Assembly (NCBI GenBank): GCA_963728365.1
Contig: CAVSJI010000002.1
Location: 124,001 to 188,000 of the forward strand
Source of the DNA: VRUE01 sp963728365
GTDB lineage: Bacteria > Actinomycetota > Thermoleophilia > Solirubrobacterales > 70-9
DNA length: 64,000 nucleotides
Direction: 5' to 3'
This document shows, piece after piece, positions 18,044 through 26,168 of the stretch (the stretch's first letter is position 1; every line of letters starts with the position of its first letter). The translations under genes were made by a program, and so were the position numbers. The notes beneath the pieces were generated by a model. It ran no database searches. It was not told the origin of the DNA and worked only from the letters and a program-made list of their open reading frames with translations.

Positions 18044-18316
18044 TCACCCGGAGTCGTCGACCGGGTAGGCAACCCGCACGTGTGCCTTGGAGACGACCAT
18101 GAACGGTAGATGCGCCACGTCGCCCCCCATCAACGAAGAGAGCTCGACGTTGACCAACGGGATGAAGGTGACGTCGGGACGGTTGAGCGAGTCCGAGAAC
18201 CGCGCCTGGTAGCCCTCCGGCGGCAGGGTGATGTCGCCGACGATCCGCTGCCGGTCGGTTTCCATCAGCACCCGCTCAACCCGCCGCTCCTTCTCCATCA
18301 GATCGGCCATGCTCAT
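18044..18316 (-). CDS. Conserved hypothetical protein, 90 aa (possibly DUF6812-like)
   Basis: ATG 18316 gives 90 residues: a short helix (ADLMEKERRVERVLMETDR), a beta strand RIVGDITLPPEGY, RFSDSLNRPDVTFIPLVNVEL, and HLPFMVVSKAHVRVAYPV. The pattern resembles a small actinobacterial family in which a beta-barrel-like domain mentions a conserved RFSDxLN; I am not certain of the family number. No cysteines or membrane segments. Convergent with the small membrane protein gene. Confidence 0.65.
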   Translation of the reverse strand: MSMADLMEKERRVERVLMETDRQRIVGDITLPPEGYQARFSDSLNRPDVTFIPLVNVELSSLMGGDVAHLPFMVVSKAHVRVAYPVDDSG

Positions 18317-18412
18317 TTCGCCACTATCGGCTGAGCAGCCAGCCAGCCCGAGTGGATACCCGTCCAGGGGACATAAGCAATGCTTCCCAAGAATAGTCAT
18401 TATACTTCCCCT

Positions 18413-18640
18413 ATGTCCAAACAAGTGACTGCCACTGACGCCAAGGTGACGATCCTCCGTCTCCTCGACGAGACGGCCGCCGGCGAGGAGATCGAGATCA
18501 CCCGCCACGGCCATCCCGTAGCCCGCCTCGTACCCACGGCCAGTTCGCGCGCTCTCAAGGGATCGTTCGAGGGTCTGGCGATGACCGCGGTCGACGAGGA
18601 GCAGCTGTTCTCGACCGGCGAGACCTGGAACGCCTCCTGA
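18413..18640 (+). CDS. Phd/YefM-type antitoxin
   Basis: 75 aa from ATG 18413. MSKQVTATDAKVTILRLLDETAAGEEIEITRHGHPVARLVP is the typical Phd/YefM DNA-binding N-terminal half, split here across positions 1-41, with the conserved ITRHGxPVARLVP motif. The C-terminal tail (EGLAMTAVDEEQLFSTGETW) would wrap the toxin. It is 3 nt upstream of a PIN toxin. Such antitoxins usually repress their own promoter; the AT-rich stretch at 18370-18410 is the likely operator region. Confidence 0.9.
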   Translation: MSKQVTATDAKVTILRLLDETAAGEEIEITRHGHPVARLVPTASSRALKGSFEGLAMTAVDEEQLFSTGETWNAS

Positions 18641-18643
18641 CGG

Positions 18644-19036
18644 GTGGCCGCGGTCCTGCTCGACACTCACGTGGTCCACTGGTGGTCGGCGGAGCCGAAC
18701 CGGGTCAGCCCCACCGCCCGCGAGACCCTGGAAGCCGCCGACGAACTGGCCGTAGCAGCCGTCTCTTGGTACGAGCTGGCCTGGCTCGCAAAACATGAGC
18801 GAATCACCGTCACGGTGCCAATCCGCACCTGGCTGGAGCGCCTCGCCGCCCAGCTGCGGACGATTCCCCCGACCCCCGCAATCGCGGACACCGCCGTCTC
18901 CCTGCCCTCGGCGTTCCCGAGCGATCCGGCCGACCGAATGATCTACGCAACCGCGATCGAGCACGGTCTGAAGCTCGTCACCAAGGACCAGAAGATCCGC
19001 AACCACGACCGCCCCCGCTCGGCGACCGTCTGGTAG
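18644..19036 (+). CDS. PIN-domain toxin (VapC-type ribonuclease)
   Basis: 130 aa from GTG 18644. The first strand LLDTHVVHWW carries the first catalytic Asp; SWYELAWLAKHERI carries the Glu; FPSDPADRMIYATAIEHGLKLVTKD supplies the C-terminal Asp residues. The full PIN set is present, so it should be an active RNase in complex with magnesium. The pair belongs to the subgroup where a Phd-type antitoxin partners a VapC toxin. It sits at the edge of the accessory region. Confidence 0.92.
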   Translation: MAAVLLDTHVVHWWSAEPNRVSPTARETLEAADELAVAAVSWYELAWLAKHERITVTVPIRTWLERLAAQLRTIPPTPAIADTAVSLPSAFPSDPADRMIYATAIEHGLKLVTKDQKIRNHDRPRSATVW

Positions 19037-19378
19037 CCGAGCGAAGGCGAAGCCGGTGAAGATGGATCGCGACGCCCGGATTGATTTCGCATCCCAAGCG
19101 GTCTTGAAGGACCCGCTCTCACGCGGGAGGAGTAGCCAGCCAAGTGGAGATCGTGACTACCCCGTATCGTCCTGGGCAGGAGCCCAGACCGACTCAGGGC
19201 CCGCGCTCGCGAATTGCGCGAAGCGGGAGCAGAAAGGCACGCCGTGACGCGCTTTTCAAGCCGAGGAAATCCCTGCCCGGGGACCCATCGCTAACTCAAT
19301 ACCCTCGACCTAGGCTCTTCGCTATCTGGGTATCCACTCCCATTGATCCGGCAATCCGAGCCAACTTTGCCCGGAGCG
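19037..19378. other. Intergenic stretch, no gene seen
   Basis: No frame here looks coding. It contains the repeat described at 19067-19082 and a short perfect hairpin (CTGGGC AGGA GCCCAG, 19172-19187) downstream of the toxin gene. The hairpin has no T-run, so it is not a convincing intrinsic terminator. Confidence 0.5.
19067..19082 (+). repeat. Imperfect copy of the tRNA-Pro 3' end, possible old attachment site
   Basis: These 16 bases match 24705-24720, the 3' terminal bases of the tRNA-Pro gene, at 14 of 16 positions with ten consecutive identities (CGCCCGGATT). The two copies bracket the less GC-rich block with unusual short genes. A chance match cannot be excluded and no integrase is present. 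Confidence 0.3.
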
Positions 19379-19867
19379 TCAGATCGATCGAATGGCAGCG
19401 TTGATCGTCAGCATCTCGACGCTCAACGCTGCATGGACGTCATCGTGGTCGTCCACGGCGCAAACCCTGCGCTTTTGCACCGTGTCGTCGTCGGTTCGCC
19501 TATAGGCGAATATCGGCTGGGCCCGAAAGGCGACGCGCATTTGCGGGCCGATGGGCACCGAGATGCGCGCAACGCCACTCTTGTTGGATGAGTCGAGCAC
19601 TCCGTCGGCGAGTCGGTGCCATTGGCGTCCGTCGAGGCTGTCCTGCAGGAACCACGAGATATTCGCCTCGTGGTGACCAGTCCAGAGTTGGGAATCGTCA
19701 CCGGTAAGGCTTGCGAACCCCTCCGATTCCCCGAGCGAGATTTTGGCCCCGAGGTCGACCACGATCGTCACGGCGCCCGACAGGTCGACGTCGATCGCAA
19801 CGAATGTCCACTCTTTGCTGGTCGCGATCTCGGAGTGCTTCGAACTCCACTGACTGAATGGGGTCAT
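19379..19867 (-). CDS. Hypothetical beta-rich protein, 162 aa
   Basis: ATG 19867 gives 162 aa with alternating strands (WTFVAIDVDLSGAVTIVVDL, ISWFLQDSLDGRQWHRL, GVARISVPIGPQMRVAFRA), resembling a jelly-roll or phage-structural beta domain. No family is recognised. Its ATG overlaps the stop of the upstream small gene (ATGA), which supports both. Base composition is visibly less GC-biased than the flanks, suggesting transfer. Confidence 0.6.
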   Translation of the reverse strand: MTPFSQWSSKHSEIATSKEWTFVAIDVDLSGAVTIVVDLGAKISLGESEGFASLTGDDSQLWTGHHEANISWFLQDSLDGRQWHRLADGVLDSSNKSGVARISVPIGPQMRVAFRAQPIFAYRRTDDDTVQKRRVCAVDDHDDVHAALSVEMLTINAAIRSI

Positions 19868-20043
19868 CGCCGACTCCCCGCAACCCTGAGAATGAGCGCG
19901 GCATACTCACGCTCTCGCGCTTGTTCCGCGCGCTGGCGCGCCTCGGCTTCAGCCTCGGCTGCCCTTTGCTCCGCGATTGCCCCCATCGGGATGAGAGTTC
20001 CTGGAAGATGGAAACCCGGGATATGGGCAGGCGGCTCGATCAT
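19864..20043 (-). CDS. Hypothetical small coiled-coil protein, 59 aa
   Basis: ATG 20043 opens 59 codons: a Pro/Gly-rich N-terminus (MIEPPAHIPGFHLPG) and then an Ala/Glu/Arg helix (EQRAAEAEAEARQRAEQARERE) of coiled-coil character, quoted here over two turns. Its stop overlaps the ATG of the 162-aa gene, and its own start overlaps the TGA of an upstream short frame. Such chained overlaps are typical of phage-like modules. Function unknown. Confidence 0.5.
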   Translation of the reverse strand: MIEPPAHIPGFHLPGTLIPMGAIAEQRAAEAEAEARQRAEQAREREYAALILRVAGSRR

Positions 20044-20398
20044 CGCGGGTCCAGAATATCCTCCCGCATCGCATCCTCCGGCAGCTGCTCAAGGCTGGCT
20101 TTGATCGCCTCCACCTGGCCGGCCGGAGCGCCAACCCAAGCGCTCTCGCTCCGTCATGTGGAGCAGAAGCTCGCGGAGCGTCGCGGGGACCGCTGCGGCT
20201 CGTCCTTTGCGGGAGCGTGGGCGGCGTCCGCCGACTCGCTCGCAACCACCCGGAAAGAACAGTCGCGGTAGCCTGCCGCAGTTTGGGTCACACGCCGTTG
20301 AGTTCAGTAGTGAGAGCGGATGTACGAGTGGAGGGGGTGGTAGCATCGGCGCCGTTCAGCCCTGCGTAAGGAGCCACGCTGGACACTCCCGGCACATC
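20044..20398 (-). other. Mostly non-coding; remnant of a possible broken short gene at 20040-20157
   Basis: On the minus strand, one frame reads TLRELLLHMTERERLGW up to about 20130, and the adjacent frame then reads VGAPAGQVEAIKASLEQLP and ends EDILDPR at the TGA (20040-20042) that overlaps the next ATG. Both halves look protein-like, so a gene interrupted by a frameshift is possible. The rest of the interval, towards the lipoprotein gene, shows nothing recognisable beyond a probable promoter region. Confidence 0.3.
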
Positions 20399-20405
20399 AA
20401 AGGAG
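20399..20405 (+). promoter_or_regulatory. Ribosome binding site supporting an ATC start
   Basis: AAAGGAG lies 5 nt before ATC 20411. This is a near-ideal Shine-Dalgarno and spacing, and no canonical start codon is available in the correct frame nearby. Confidence 0.55.
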
Positions 20406-20410
20406 CAGCG

Positions 20411-20908
20411 ATCAGAAACTCCCTCCGCCATTACCGCGTTGTCCTCACATTGGCGGCAATCGCGTTCCCGGTGCTCTCCGGCTGCGGTGGGGGCGCTGGC
20501 ACGACCAGCTCTTCACCACCGCTCAGTCAGCAGCAGTTCGTGGCTAGGGCGAACGCCGTATGTGCCACCCTCAACAAGGAGATCGAAGCCCTTCCGGCTC
20601 TTCCGTCGCCCCCGGACCCGCCTTCTATTGCCGCATTTGCGTCCTCCATGGAGCCCATTTTCAAGGACGCAGTGACGAAGCTCCAGCAGATCCAACCCCC
20701 CGCGCCTGAGCAGGACAAGTTCAACAGCATGCTCGGAGAAGTCCAGGATGAGATCGGGAAGCTGCCTGCACTTCGCGCCGCTGCCGAGAGCGAAGACGTG
20801 CAGCAAGTTCGCAAGATCGAGGATGAAGCCCGTTCGAGCTCCGCCGAGGTCGACGCAACTGATCTCGGCTTGACCGAGTGTGCGCGAAACGCCCAGCCGC
20901 AGGGGTAA
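20411..20908 (+). CDS. Secreted lipoprotein, apparent ATC start
   Basis: 165 aa if ATC 20411 initiates. The resulting signal peptide is textbook: basic n-region RNSLRHYR, hydrophobic VVLTLAAIAFPV and lipobox LSGC with Cys25. The mature part begins with a Ser/Thr/Gly linker, then FVARANAVCATLNKEI and helical segments (MEPIFKDAVTKLQQI, EVQDEIGKLPALRAAAE), typical of small actinobacterial lipoproteins of unknown function with a Cys pair (VCATL ... LTECAR). Starting at a later TTG would destroy the signal peptide. Confidence 0.7.
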   Translation: MRNSLRHYRVVLTLAAIAFPVLSGCGGGAGTTSSSPPLSQQQFVARANAVCATLNKEIEALPALPSPPDPPSIAAFASSMEPIFKDAVTKLQQIQPPAPEQDKFNSMLGEVQDEIGKLPALRAAAESEDVQQVRKIEDEARSSSAEVDATDLGLTECARNAQPQG

Positions 20909-20947
20909 CTGATGTGAGCGGCGTTCTCGGAAACCAAGTCATGCACC

Positions 20948-21541
20948 ATGGCTGACGCTCGCGACAAGCCTTCGGCTGGCGCTGGAACGCCGTCGGAGGA
21001 AGCTGTCCCAAGCTCGGCCCAACCGACAGGGCAGGCAGAGGCTCCGGAAAGCCAAAGCTCGCAGACTGACGTCGGGAGCGCGGGTCCCGAATCGCCAACG
21101 ACGCTGAAGGAACGGGCGCTCGCCTTGCCTCCGCGCCAGGTCGTCCTGGGTGCCCTGATAAGCACCGGAGCGCTCGCGCTCGGCTCGATCGGTCCGTGGG
21201 CGACGGCCACGGTGTTCGGCGTTTCCGTGTCCGCCGGCGGACTTCACGGAGACGGGTGGGTAACCCTCGTCACCGCCGCCGCCGGGTCTATCGCCCTGGT
21301 TGACCCGCAATGGGCATCGCGTGCCGGATGGCTCTATATGCACCGGTTCGGGGCTTGGCGGGTCCTGCTTTGGATCAGCGTTGTGGTCTGCATCCTCAAC
21401 TTCTCCAGCGTCGAGAAGTCCGGACTGTCGGGTGTCGTCCGCCCAGGGTGGGGGCTGTATCTGGCGTTCATCGCCGCTCTGGCCGGACTTGCGGCGGACT
21501 GGGTTCTTCGTCTCCAGCGACGACAAACGACATCGCGGTGA
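20948..21541 (+). CDS. Membrane protein with low-complexity cytoplasmic N-terminus
   Basis: 197 aa. The first 55 residues are Ser/Ala/Glu/Pro-rich and probably disordered. Four hydrophobic segments follow (about residues 72-95, 105-125, 140-155 and 165-185). A conserved-looking SIGPWATATVFGVSVSAGGL loop lies between the first two. Similar proteins are often annotated as hypothetical membrane proteins. It lies between the lipoprotein and the hydrolase, possibly co-expressed. Confidence 0.7.
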   Translation: MADARDKPSAGAGTPSEEAVPSSAQPTGQAEAPESQSSQTDVGSAGPESPTTLKERALALPPRQVVLGALISTGALALGSIGPWATATVFGVSVSAGGLHGDGWVTLVTAAAGSIALVDPQWASRAGWLYMHRFGAWRVLLWISVVVCILNFSSVEKSGLSGVVRPGWGLYLAFIAALAGLAADWVLRLQRRQTTSR

Positions 21542-21670
21542 GCTTGTTCGTGGGCAGAACCACCACCGCCTTGGTCCTTTGATTCCCGTGATCAACCGAA
21601 GTGCCAACGGAGACACGGCAAGACCGCGGGCCTCGGTCACGCGCTGCCGATCTCACGTGCTGCGACGCCA

Positions 21671-23830
21671 ATGAAGCCGCTAATCGCCCTGGTGTTGGCG
21701 GGGGCCACGCTGGGAGGCGGGGCCTATTGGTATCTGAGTTCGGGTCAGGGAACCAACGCGCCTACGATCCGCGTTGACGTCAAGGAGGGAAACGGCAAGG
21801 TTACGGTGTCATGGACGCGCGTGAAGACCAGTGGCGGCGCTGCCGTCACCGGATACGACGTGATGGCCGAACCGTATGGGACCGACCGCGTCCCTCCGCC
21901 GCGTCTTGTAACGCCACCAGCAGAGCGAGTGCCGGCAGCGGATTCTAAGCCGATCACTATCTCGGGGCTACTAGAGGATTGCCACCAGCGCTACCGGGTC
22001 GTTGTCACTCCCGCGACCAACTCCGGCTCGGGGCCTCCTGTCACATCGCGACCGTTTCGCCCCTCCGGAATCGTAAACCCTGGGAGACCGCCATACGTCG
22101 TGATCCTGCTCGACGGCATCGGCGAGTCTAAGCCCGGCTTCACGCTTGATCCCTACCACCCAACGATGAACGCAGCGTACCCAAGCTACTGTCCAGAGAA
22201 CATCAACCATACAGGGCAGTACGTGAGCGGGCCGTACGGTGATTTCAAGAAGTCCCCGAGGGGACCCGCTGAATTCTTCGCAAAGTGGAACTTTTTCGAT
22301 CCGTCAGACACCGCGAACGGCAACGATCCGCGGAAGAACTCCAACTCAACACCCCGCGATCTCTCGCGTCCTGATGGTCAGACTCCGGGACGTGAAACCC
22401 ACACGTTCATGCTCGATGCGATCGCCGCCAGGGGAGCCGTGATTTTGCCTTACAGCTACACGTCGGCCGTACTCAAAGCAGGCCGAGGATTTGATCCGAC
22501 GTTCAACTTCCAGGCTTATTCGTCATGCAACTCAACACCACCGTTCGTCGTCAACGGCTCACATCTCCCGGGGTGTGATCCCTCTGGTTCGGTCCCGCAA
22601 AGACAATTCACGTTGGACCACGACGTTCAGCAACTCGACCTTGAGGTGCTGACGATACGCAAGATGTGGAAGAACGTACCGATCGTCATCGTCGGTCACA
22701 GCCAGGGCGGCCTTATCGCGTTCGACGCCTGGTCCCACCAGACCTCCTCAGGCCTGACTCTGCCACCGGTGGACCATCTATTTTCCCTCGATTCGCCGAT
22801 CAATGGCGCATGCCTCTGGATAGGGTCCACGTGCCTACGCAACGAGGGCTACCCAGAGTTCAGCTCACTTGCCGCCCGTGTAAGCGATGATCGCACCTAC
22901 ATCGCAAGGGACAGCTCGCTTCACAACCCATTCCGCCTCATTGGCACCTGGGGTGACGAAGTTCGGGTGAATGGCCCCCCAATTCTGGGCTACTTCCCTG
23001 CATATGGAACAGGGAACGAGACGCTCCAGCACCAGCTGCTCGTGGAGTCAGCTAGCTGCATCTCCGTAAGCAGTGACTCCGGCTGCCCCGACCCTCCTGA
23101 TCACATAAGCACCTGGAGTCCCTCGTCGGCAGCGACCAATGAGTGCAAGATTTCCAATCGCGGTTGGGTTAACGAAGACGCTCACTTCATTGTGAAGTTC
23201 TGCCCAGGCAACGTTAATTACTTCAACACCGTCCTCGGTCTCTCGCTGGATCAAACAGTTCCGAGAGCGCCGTGTAGCACCGACACGTTTCTTGGCGTTG
23301 TGAGAAGCAGCTACTCAAGCTCGAACATACACTCGTTGGTAGGTGTTGGCCAACCGACTTGCGTGGACGGCTACGCCGAGGAGGACTTCGTCCCGTACGC
23401 CGGCGGGCAGCAGGCGCCCTTCTTCTTCAACGAGGTGAGCCCCGGGGAGTGGAACCTCATCGAAGGAGGCAATACTGGTCAGTTTCCGGCCGCCTGCTCG
23501 ACGATTCCGCCCGCCATCATGATGAAGCTGGGATTCGGCTGCCCAACGCCACAGACGCAGAGTTGCTCTATACCGGGTGGCGCCGAGGGGGGGATGGATC
23601 TACCGTTCACCACTATCAGTTTAAGTTGTGCTGATGGCACGCGTCTGGTGAGGGCAGTTACCGCCGCTATCCCTAACTACGGGACTGCAGGAACCTTGCA
23701 TCAGGTGCAAGGTTTCGTATGCCAGATAGCACCCCCCGCTGGTTCCCCGCGTGGCTCGCACGTCAGCCCTGGCTGGCGGGTAACCTGCACCAAGGGCGCA
23801 GAGACGCTGGACTTTGAGCTGCCGGGCTGA
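21671..23830 (+). CDS. Secreted fibronectin type III + alpha/beta-hydrolase protein
   Basis: 719 aa. The N-terminus (MKPLIALVLAGATLGGGAYW) is a signal or anchor segment. Residues about 33-130 look like an Fn3 domain (GKVTVSWTRVK...VTGYDV...YRVVVTPAT). The hydrolase domain begins PPYVVILLDGIGES near 142 and contains GHSQGG with Ser near 346. SLDSPINGACLW follows, and candidate acid and His residues occur later. Many Cys pairs (about a dozen Cys after 290) suggest disulfides outside the cell. It is most like secreted esterase/lipase-type enzymes. Base composition is less GC-rich than the chromosome around it. Confidence 0.72.
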   Translation: MKPLIALVLAGATLGGGAYWYLSSGQGTNAPTIRVDVKEGNGKVTVSWTRVKTSGGAAVTGYDVMAEPYGTDRVPPPRLVTPPAERVPAADSKPITISGLLEDCHQRYRVVVTPATNSGSGPPVTSRPFRPSGIVNPGRPPYVVILLDGIGESKPGFTLDPYHPTMNAAYPSYCPENINHTGQYVSGPYGDFKKSPRGPAEFFAKWNFFDPSDTANGNDPRKNSNSTPRDLSRPDGQTPGRETHTFMLDAIAARGAVILPYSYTSAVLKAGRGFDPTFNFQAYSSCNSTPPFVVNGSHLPGCDPSGSVPQRQFTLDHDVQQLDLEVLTIRKMWKNVPIVIVGHSQGGLIAFDAWSHQTSSGLTLPPVDHLFSLDSPINGACLWIGSTCLRNEGYPEFSSLAARVSDDRTYIARDSSLHNPFRLIGTWGDEVRVNGPPILGYFPAYGTGNETLQHQLLVESASCISVSSDSGCPDPPDHISTWSPSSAATNECKISNRGWVNEDAHFIVKFCPGNVNYFNTVLGLSLDQTVPRAPCSTDTFLGVVRSSYSSSNIHSLVGVGQPTCVDGYAEEDFVPYAGGQQAPFFFNEVSPGEWNLIEGGNTGQFPAACSTIPPAIMMKLGFGCPTPQTQSCSIPGGAEGGMDLPFTTISLSCADGTRLVRAVTAAIPNYGTAGTLHQVQGFVCQIAPPAGSPRGSHVSPGWRVTCTKGAETLDFELPG

Positions 23831-24104
23831 GCACTTGTTGAGCGACGGCCGCGTTACTCCGGCCGGTCAGATCACTCGATTCTCGCTCTCGCTGTGATGT
23901 TCGAGGCGGGTCACGCCTACCGGCGCGTTCCACCCCTGGGGCTCCGGCCGCCTCGGTCTCCTAGCCCTGGCGACCCTTGCCGTGCCCGTCAAGCCGCGCC
24001 AGTCCTAGCTGCCAGCTGTGTTAGTCGGGAGCCAATGGTGGGGTCCGATGCCGGTAGCGCGTGCCTCCACTTCCACGCGGGAGCAGTTGTGTCAGGATCG
24101 CCGC

Positions 24105-24524
24105 ATGGCAGATAGATCGGTCGCGGACCGACTCCGCGGATTCGGCGTGAAGGGCATCCTCGTGCAGATGGCCGAACGTGGGCAGATTCTTGAGCTGAAG
24201 TGCGAGATGCCGCAGTGCTATCACCCCAACGGACGCGACAAGTTCGAATCGCTCGCGACGGAGCGCAGGATGTGGGCGCCCTCGCGCGACCACTACCCGA
24301 TCCTCAGGTCGGCTGGTGGAAAGCTACGTGCCGACAACGTTCGGCTGTCCCATGTCGAGTGCAATCAGCGTGACCACACGCGGCGGAAGCAGATCGGGGC
24401 ATTGCTTCTTGCAGGCGAATCGCTGGAAGACATCGCCGACACGCTGAACCGCAAGAAGACCCCAGCGTTTCACGGAACGAAACGATGGACGGCGGCCATG
24501 GTGCGCGAGGCCTACGTGTCCTAG
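24105..24524 (+). CDS. HNH-like nuclease domain with C-terminal recombinase-like helices
   Basis: 139 aa from ATG 24105. LKCEMPQCYHPN gives a C-x4-C, followed by WAPSRDHYPILRSAGGKLRADNVRLSHVECNQRDHTRR, quoted in parts: SRDHYPILRSAGG is the His/beta-hairpin and DNVRLSHVECNQ the helix of an HNH/beta-beta-alpha-metal fold. The last 45 residues (SLEDIADTLNRK, GTKRWTAAMVREAYV) resemble the helix-turn-helix tail of serine-recombinase proteins. It lies next to tRNA-Pro at the end of the less GC-rich block, in line with a mobile-element origin. Confidence 0.65.
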   Translation: MADRSVADRLRGFGVKGILVQMAERGQILELKCEMPQCYHPNGRDKFESLATERRMWAPSRDHYPILRSAGGKLRADNVRLSHVECNQRDHTRRKQIGALLLAGESLEDIADTLNRKKTPAFHGTKRWTAAMVREAYVS

Positions 24525-24704
24525 TCCAGGTTCCGCTTCGCGCGATAAGCGACTCCATATGGTTGACGGATTGCCGCGACACTTCGCGGCCGGGACTTCG
24601 TCATGCGTGCGTCCGCACCACTCCGCAAAAAGCCCCTCCTACGCCGATCCCTGGAGCGACCTGACGAGCCTGTGCGGGGCAAGTCGCGCAGGGGATCTTT
24701 CATA

Positions 24705-24720
24705 TCGGGGCGCCCGGATT
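24705..24720 (+). repeat. tRNA-Pro 3'-end copy of the possible attachment repeat
   Basis: Last 16 bases of the tRNA-Pro gene (plus-strand reading), matching 19067-19082 at 14 of 16 positions. The tRNA 3' end faces the putative island, the orientation expected for integration into a tRNA gene. Confidence 0.3.
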
Positions 24721-24778
24721 CGAACCGGGGACCTCGGCCACCCAAAGGCCGCGCGCTACCAGGCTGCGCCACGCCCCG
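24705..24778 (-). tRNA. tRNA-Pro (anticodon TGG)
   Basis: The minus-strand cloverleaf is complete: acceptor CGGGGCG pairs with CGCCCCG, D arm around GCGC...GCGC, anticodon stem CGGCC/GGCCG with loop TTTGGGT (anticodon TGG, reads CCA), T stem CCCGG/CCGGG with loop TTCGAAT, and discriminator A. CCA is not encoded. Confidence 0.95.
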
Positions 24779-24850
24779 CTAGGGCCAGTGTAGAGCGGGA
24801 TCCTGGGGCGGGAGCGACAGACCTCGAGGCAACCGCTAGGTTTCGCCCCA

Positions 24851-26137
24851 GTGGCCGACGTTCGCGCCTTCAAAGCCCTTCACTACGACCTCGACGCGGT
24901 CGGGTCGCTGCAGGACGTGGTGGCGCCTCCCTATGACGTGATCGACCCGGGGACTCGGGCCGAGCTGCTCGCGCGCTCCCCTTACAACGCGGTTGGCGTC
25001 GACCTGCCCAAGCCCTATGGCGAGACCGGGCCCCAGGCTGCCGACGAGGGCGATCCTTACGCGGCGGCCGGCGCCTCGATCGAGGCCTGGCAAAAGGCGG
25101 GGGCCCTGGTCCACGACACCGAGGACGCGATCTGGGCGATGGAGCAGGAGTACACCGGCCCCGACGGCGCCTCGCACGTGCGCCACGGCGTCCTCGTCCG
25201 AGTGCGTGTCACCGACTTCGAGGAGGGCTCGGTCCTTCCCCACGAGCGCACCCTGCCTGGCCCCAAGCAGGACCGGCTCGAGCTGATGCGCGCCACCCGC
25301 TGCAACCTCTCGCCGATCTTCTCGCTGAGCACGGTCGACCCCTGGCCGGTGATCGTCGGTGAGATCCGCGGCATGGAGCCCTGGGGCGAAGCGACCGACG
25401 AAGCGGGCACGCTGACCCGCGTCTGGCGCCACCCCGGGCTGGTCGAGGAGCTTCCCGAAGCGCTCGCCGACGCCCAGCTGCTGATCGCCGACGGCCACCA
25501 CCGCTACGAGACCGCGATCGCCTACCGCGACGAGATCGGCGGCGAGGGGCCCCACAACTACACGCTGATGGCGCTCACCGGCCTCGACGACCCGGGGCTC
25601 TCGGTCTACCCCACTCACCGCCTGCTCTCCGGCTTCCGCGAGGACCCCGAGCGCCAGCAGCGCCTCGGCGCCGGCCTGCGCGAGCTCTTCGAGGTCACCG
25701 AGGTCGACGCCGAGCGGATCGACCCGCTGGGCGAGCAGGGGGTTGGCGTCTTCGGCCTCTACGACGCCCACCACAAGCAGGCATTTCGCCTGCGCCTCAA
25801 GGACACGGCGATCGCCGAGCTCGACCGCCGGCTCGCGGGTCAGCCCGAGGCCTACCGGCGCCTCGACGCGGCGATCCTCGAGACGCTCGTCCTCAAGGGC
25901 ATCGCCGGGCTCAGCGAAGACGACATCCTCGCCAAGCGCGGCGTCGGCTACGCGAAGAGCGTCCCCGACTCACTGCGCCTGATCGAGGAGGGCGCCTACG
26001 ACGTCGCCTTCGTCCTGCGCCCGATCCCGGTCGACCAGACCAAGGCGATCTGCGAAAGCGACGCCAACATGCCGCCCAAGTCGACCTACTTCTACCCCAA
26101 GGTGCTCACCGGCCTGGTCTTCAACCCGCTGTACTGA
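24851..26137 (+). CDS. DUF1015 family protein
   Basis: 428 aa from GTG 24851, the usual length of the family. The N-terminus FKALHYDLDAVGSLQDVVAPPYDVI, split here at the conserved APPYDVI, the LIADGHHRYETA motif near residue 215, and the C-terminal MPPKSTYFYPKVLTGLV are diagnostic of DUF1015. The family is widespread and its biochemical role is not established; it is often near serine or one-carbon metabolism genes. Here it precedes a cobalamin adenosyltransferase by 31 nt, which may be an operon. Confidence 0.92.
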   Translation: MADVRAFKALHYDLDAVGSLQDVVAPPYDVIDPGTRAELLARSPYNAVGVDLPKPYGETGPQAADEGDPYAAAGASIEAWQKAGALVHDTEDAIWAMEQEYTGPDGASHVRHGVLVRVRVTDFEEGSVLPHERTLPGPKQDRLELMRATRCNLSPIFSLSTVDPWPVIVGEIRGMEPWGEATDEAGTLTRVWRHPGLVEELPEALADAQLLIADGHHRYETAIAYRDEIGGEGPHNYTLMALTGLDDPGLSVYPTHRLLSGFREDPERQQRLGAGLRELFEVTEVDAERIDPLGEQGVGVFGLYDAHHKQAFRLRLKDTAIAELDRRLAGQPEAYRRLDAAILETLVLKGIAGLSEDDILAKRGVGYAKSVPDSLRLIEEGAYDVAFVLRPIPVDQTKAICESDANMPPKSTYFYPKVLTGLVFNPLY

Positions 26138-26168
26138 GCACCGCTCCGGGTGCCCTTAGGATGGGCGC

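Noticed and set aside
24018..24104. Longer N-terminus for the HNH-like gene from an upstream ATG
   Set aside because: The extra residues lack conservation-like features; ATG 24105 starts directly before the recognisable domain.
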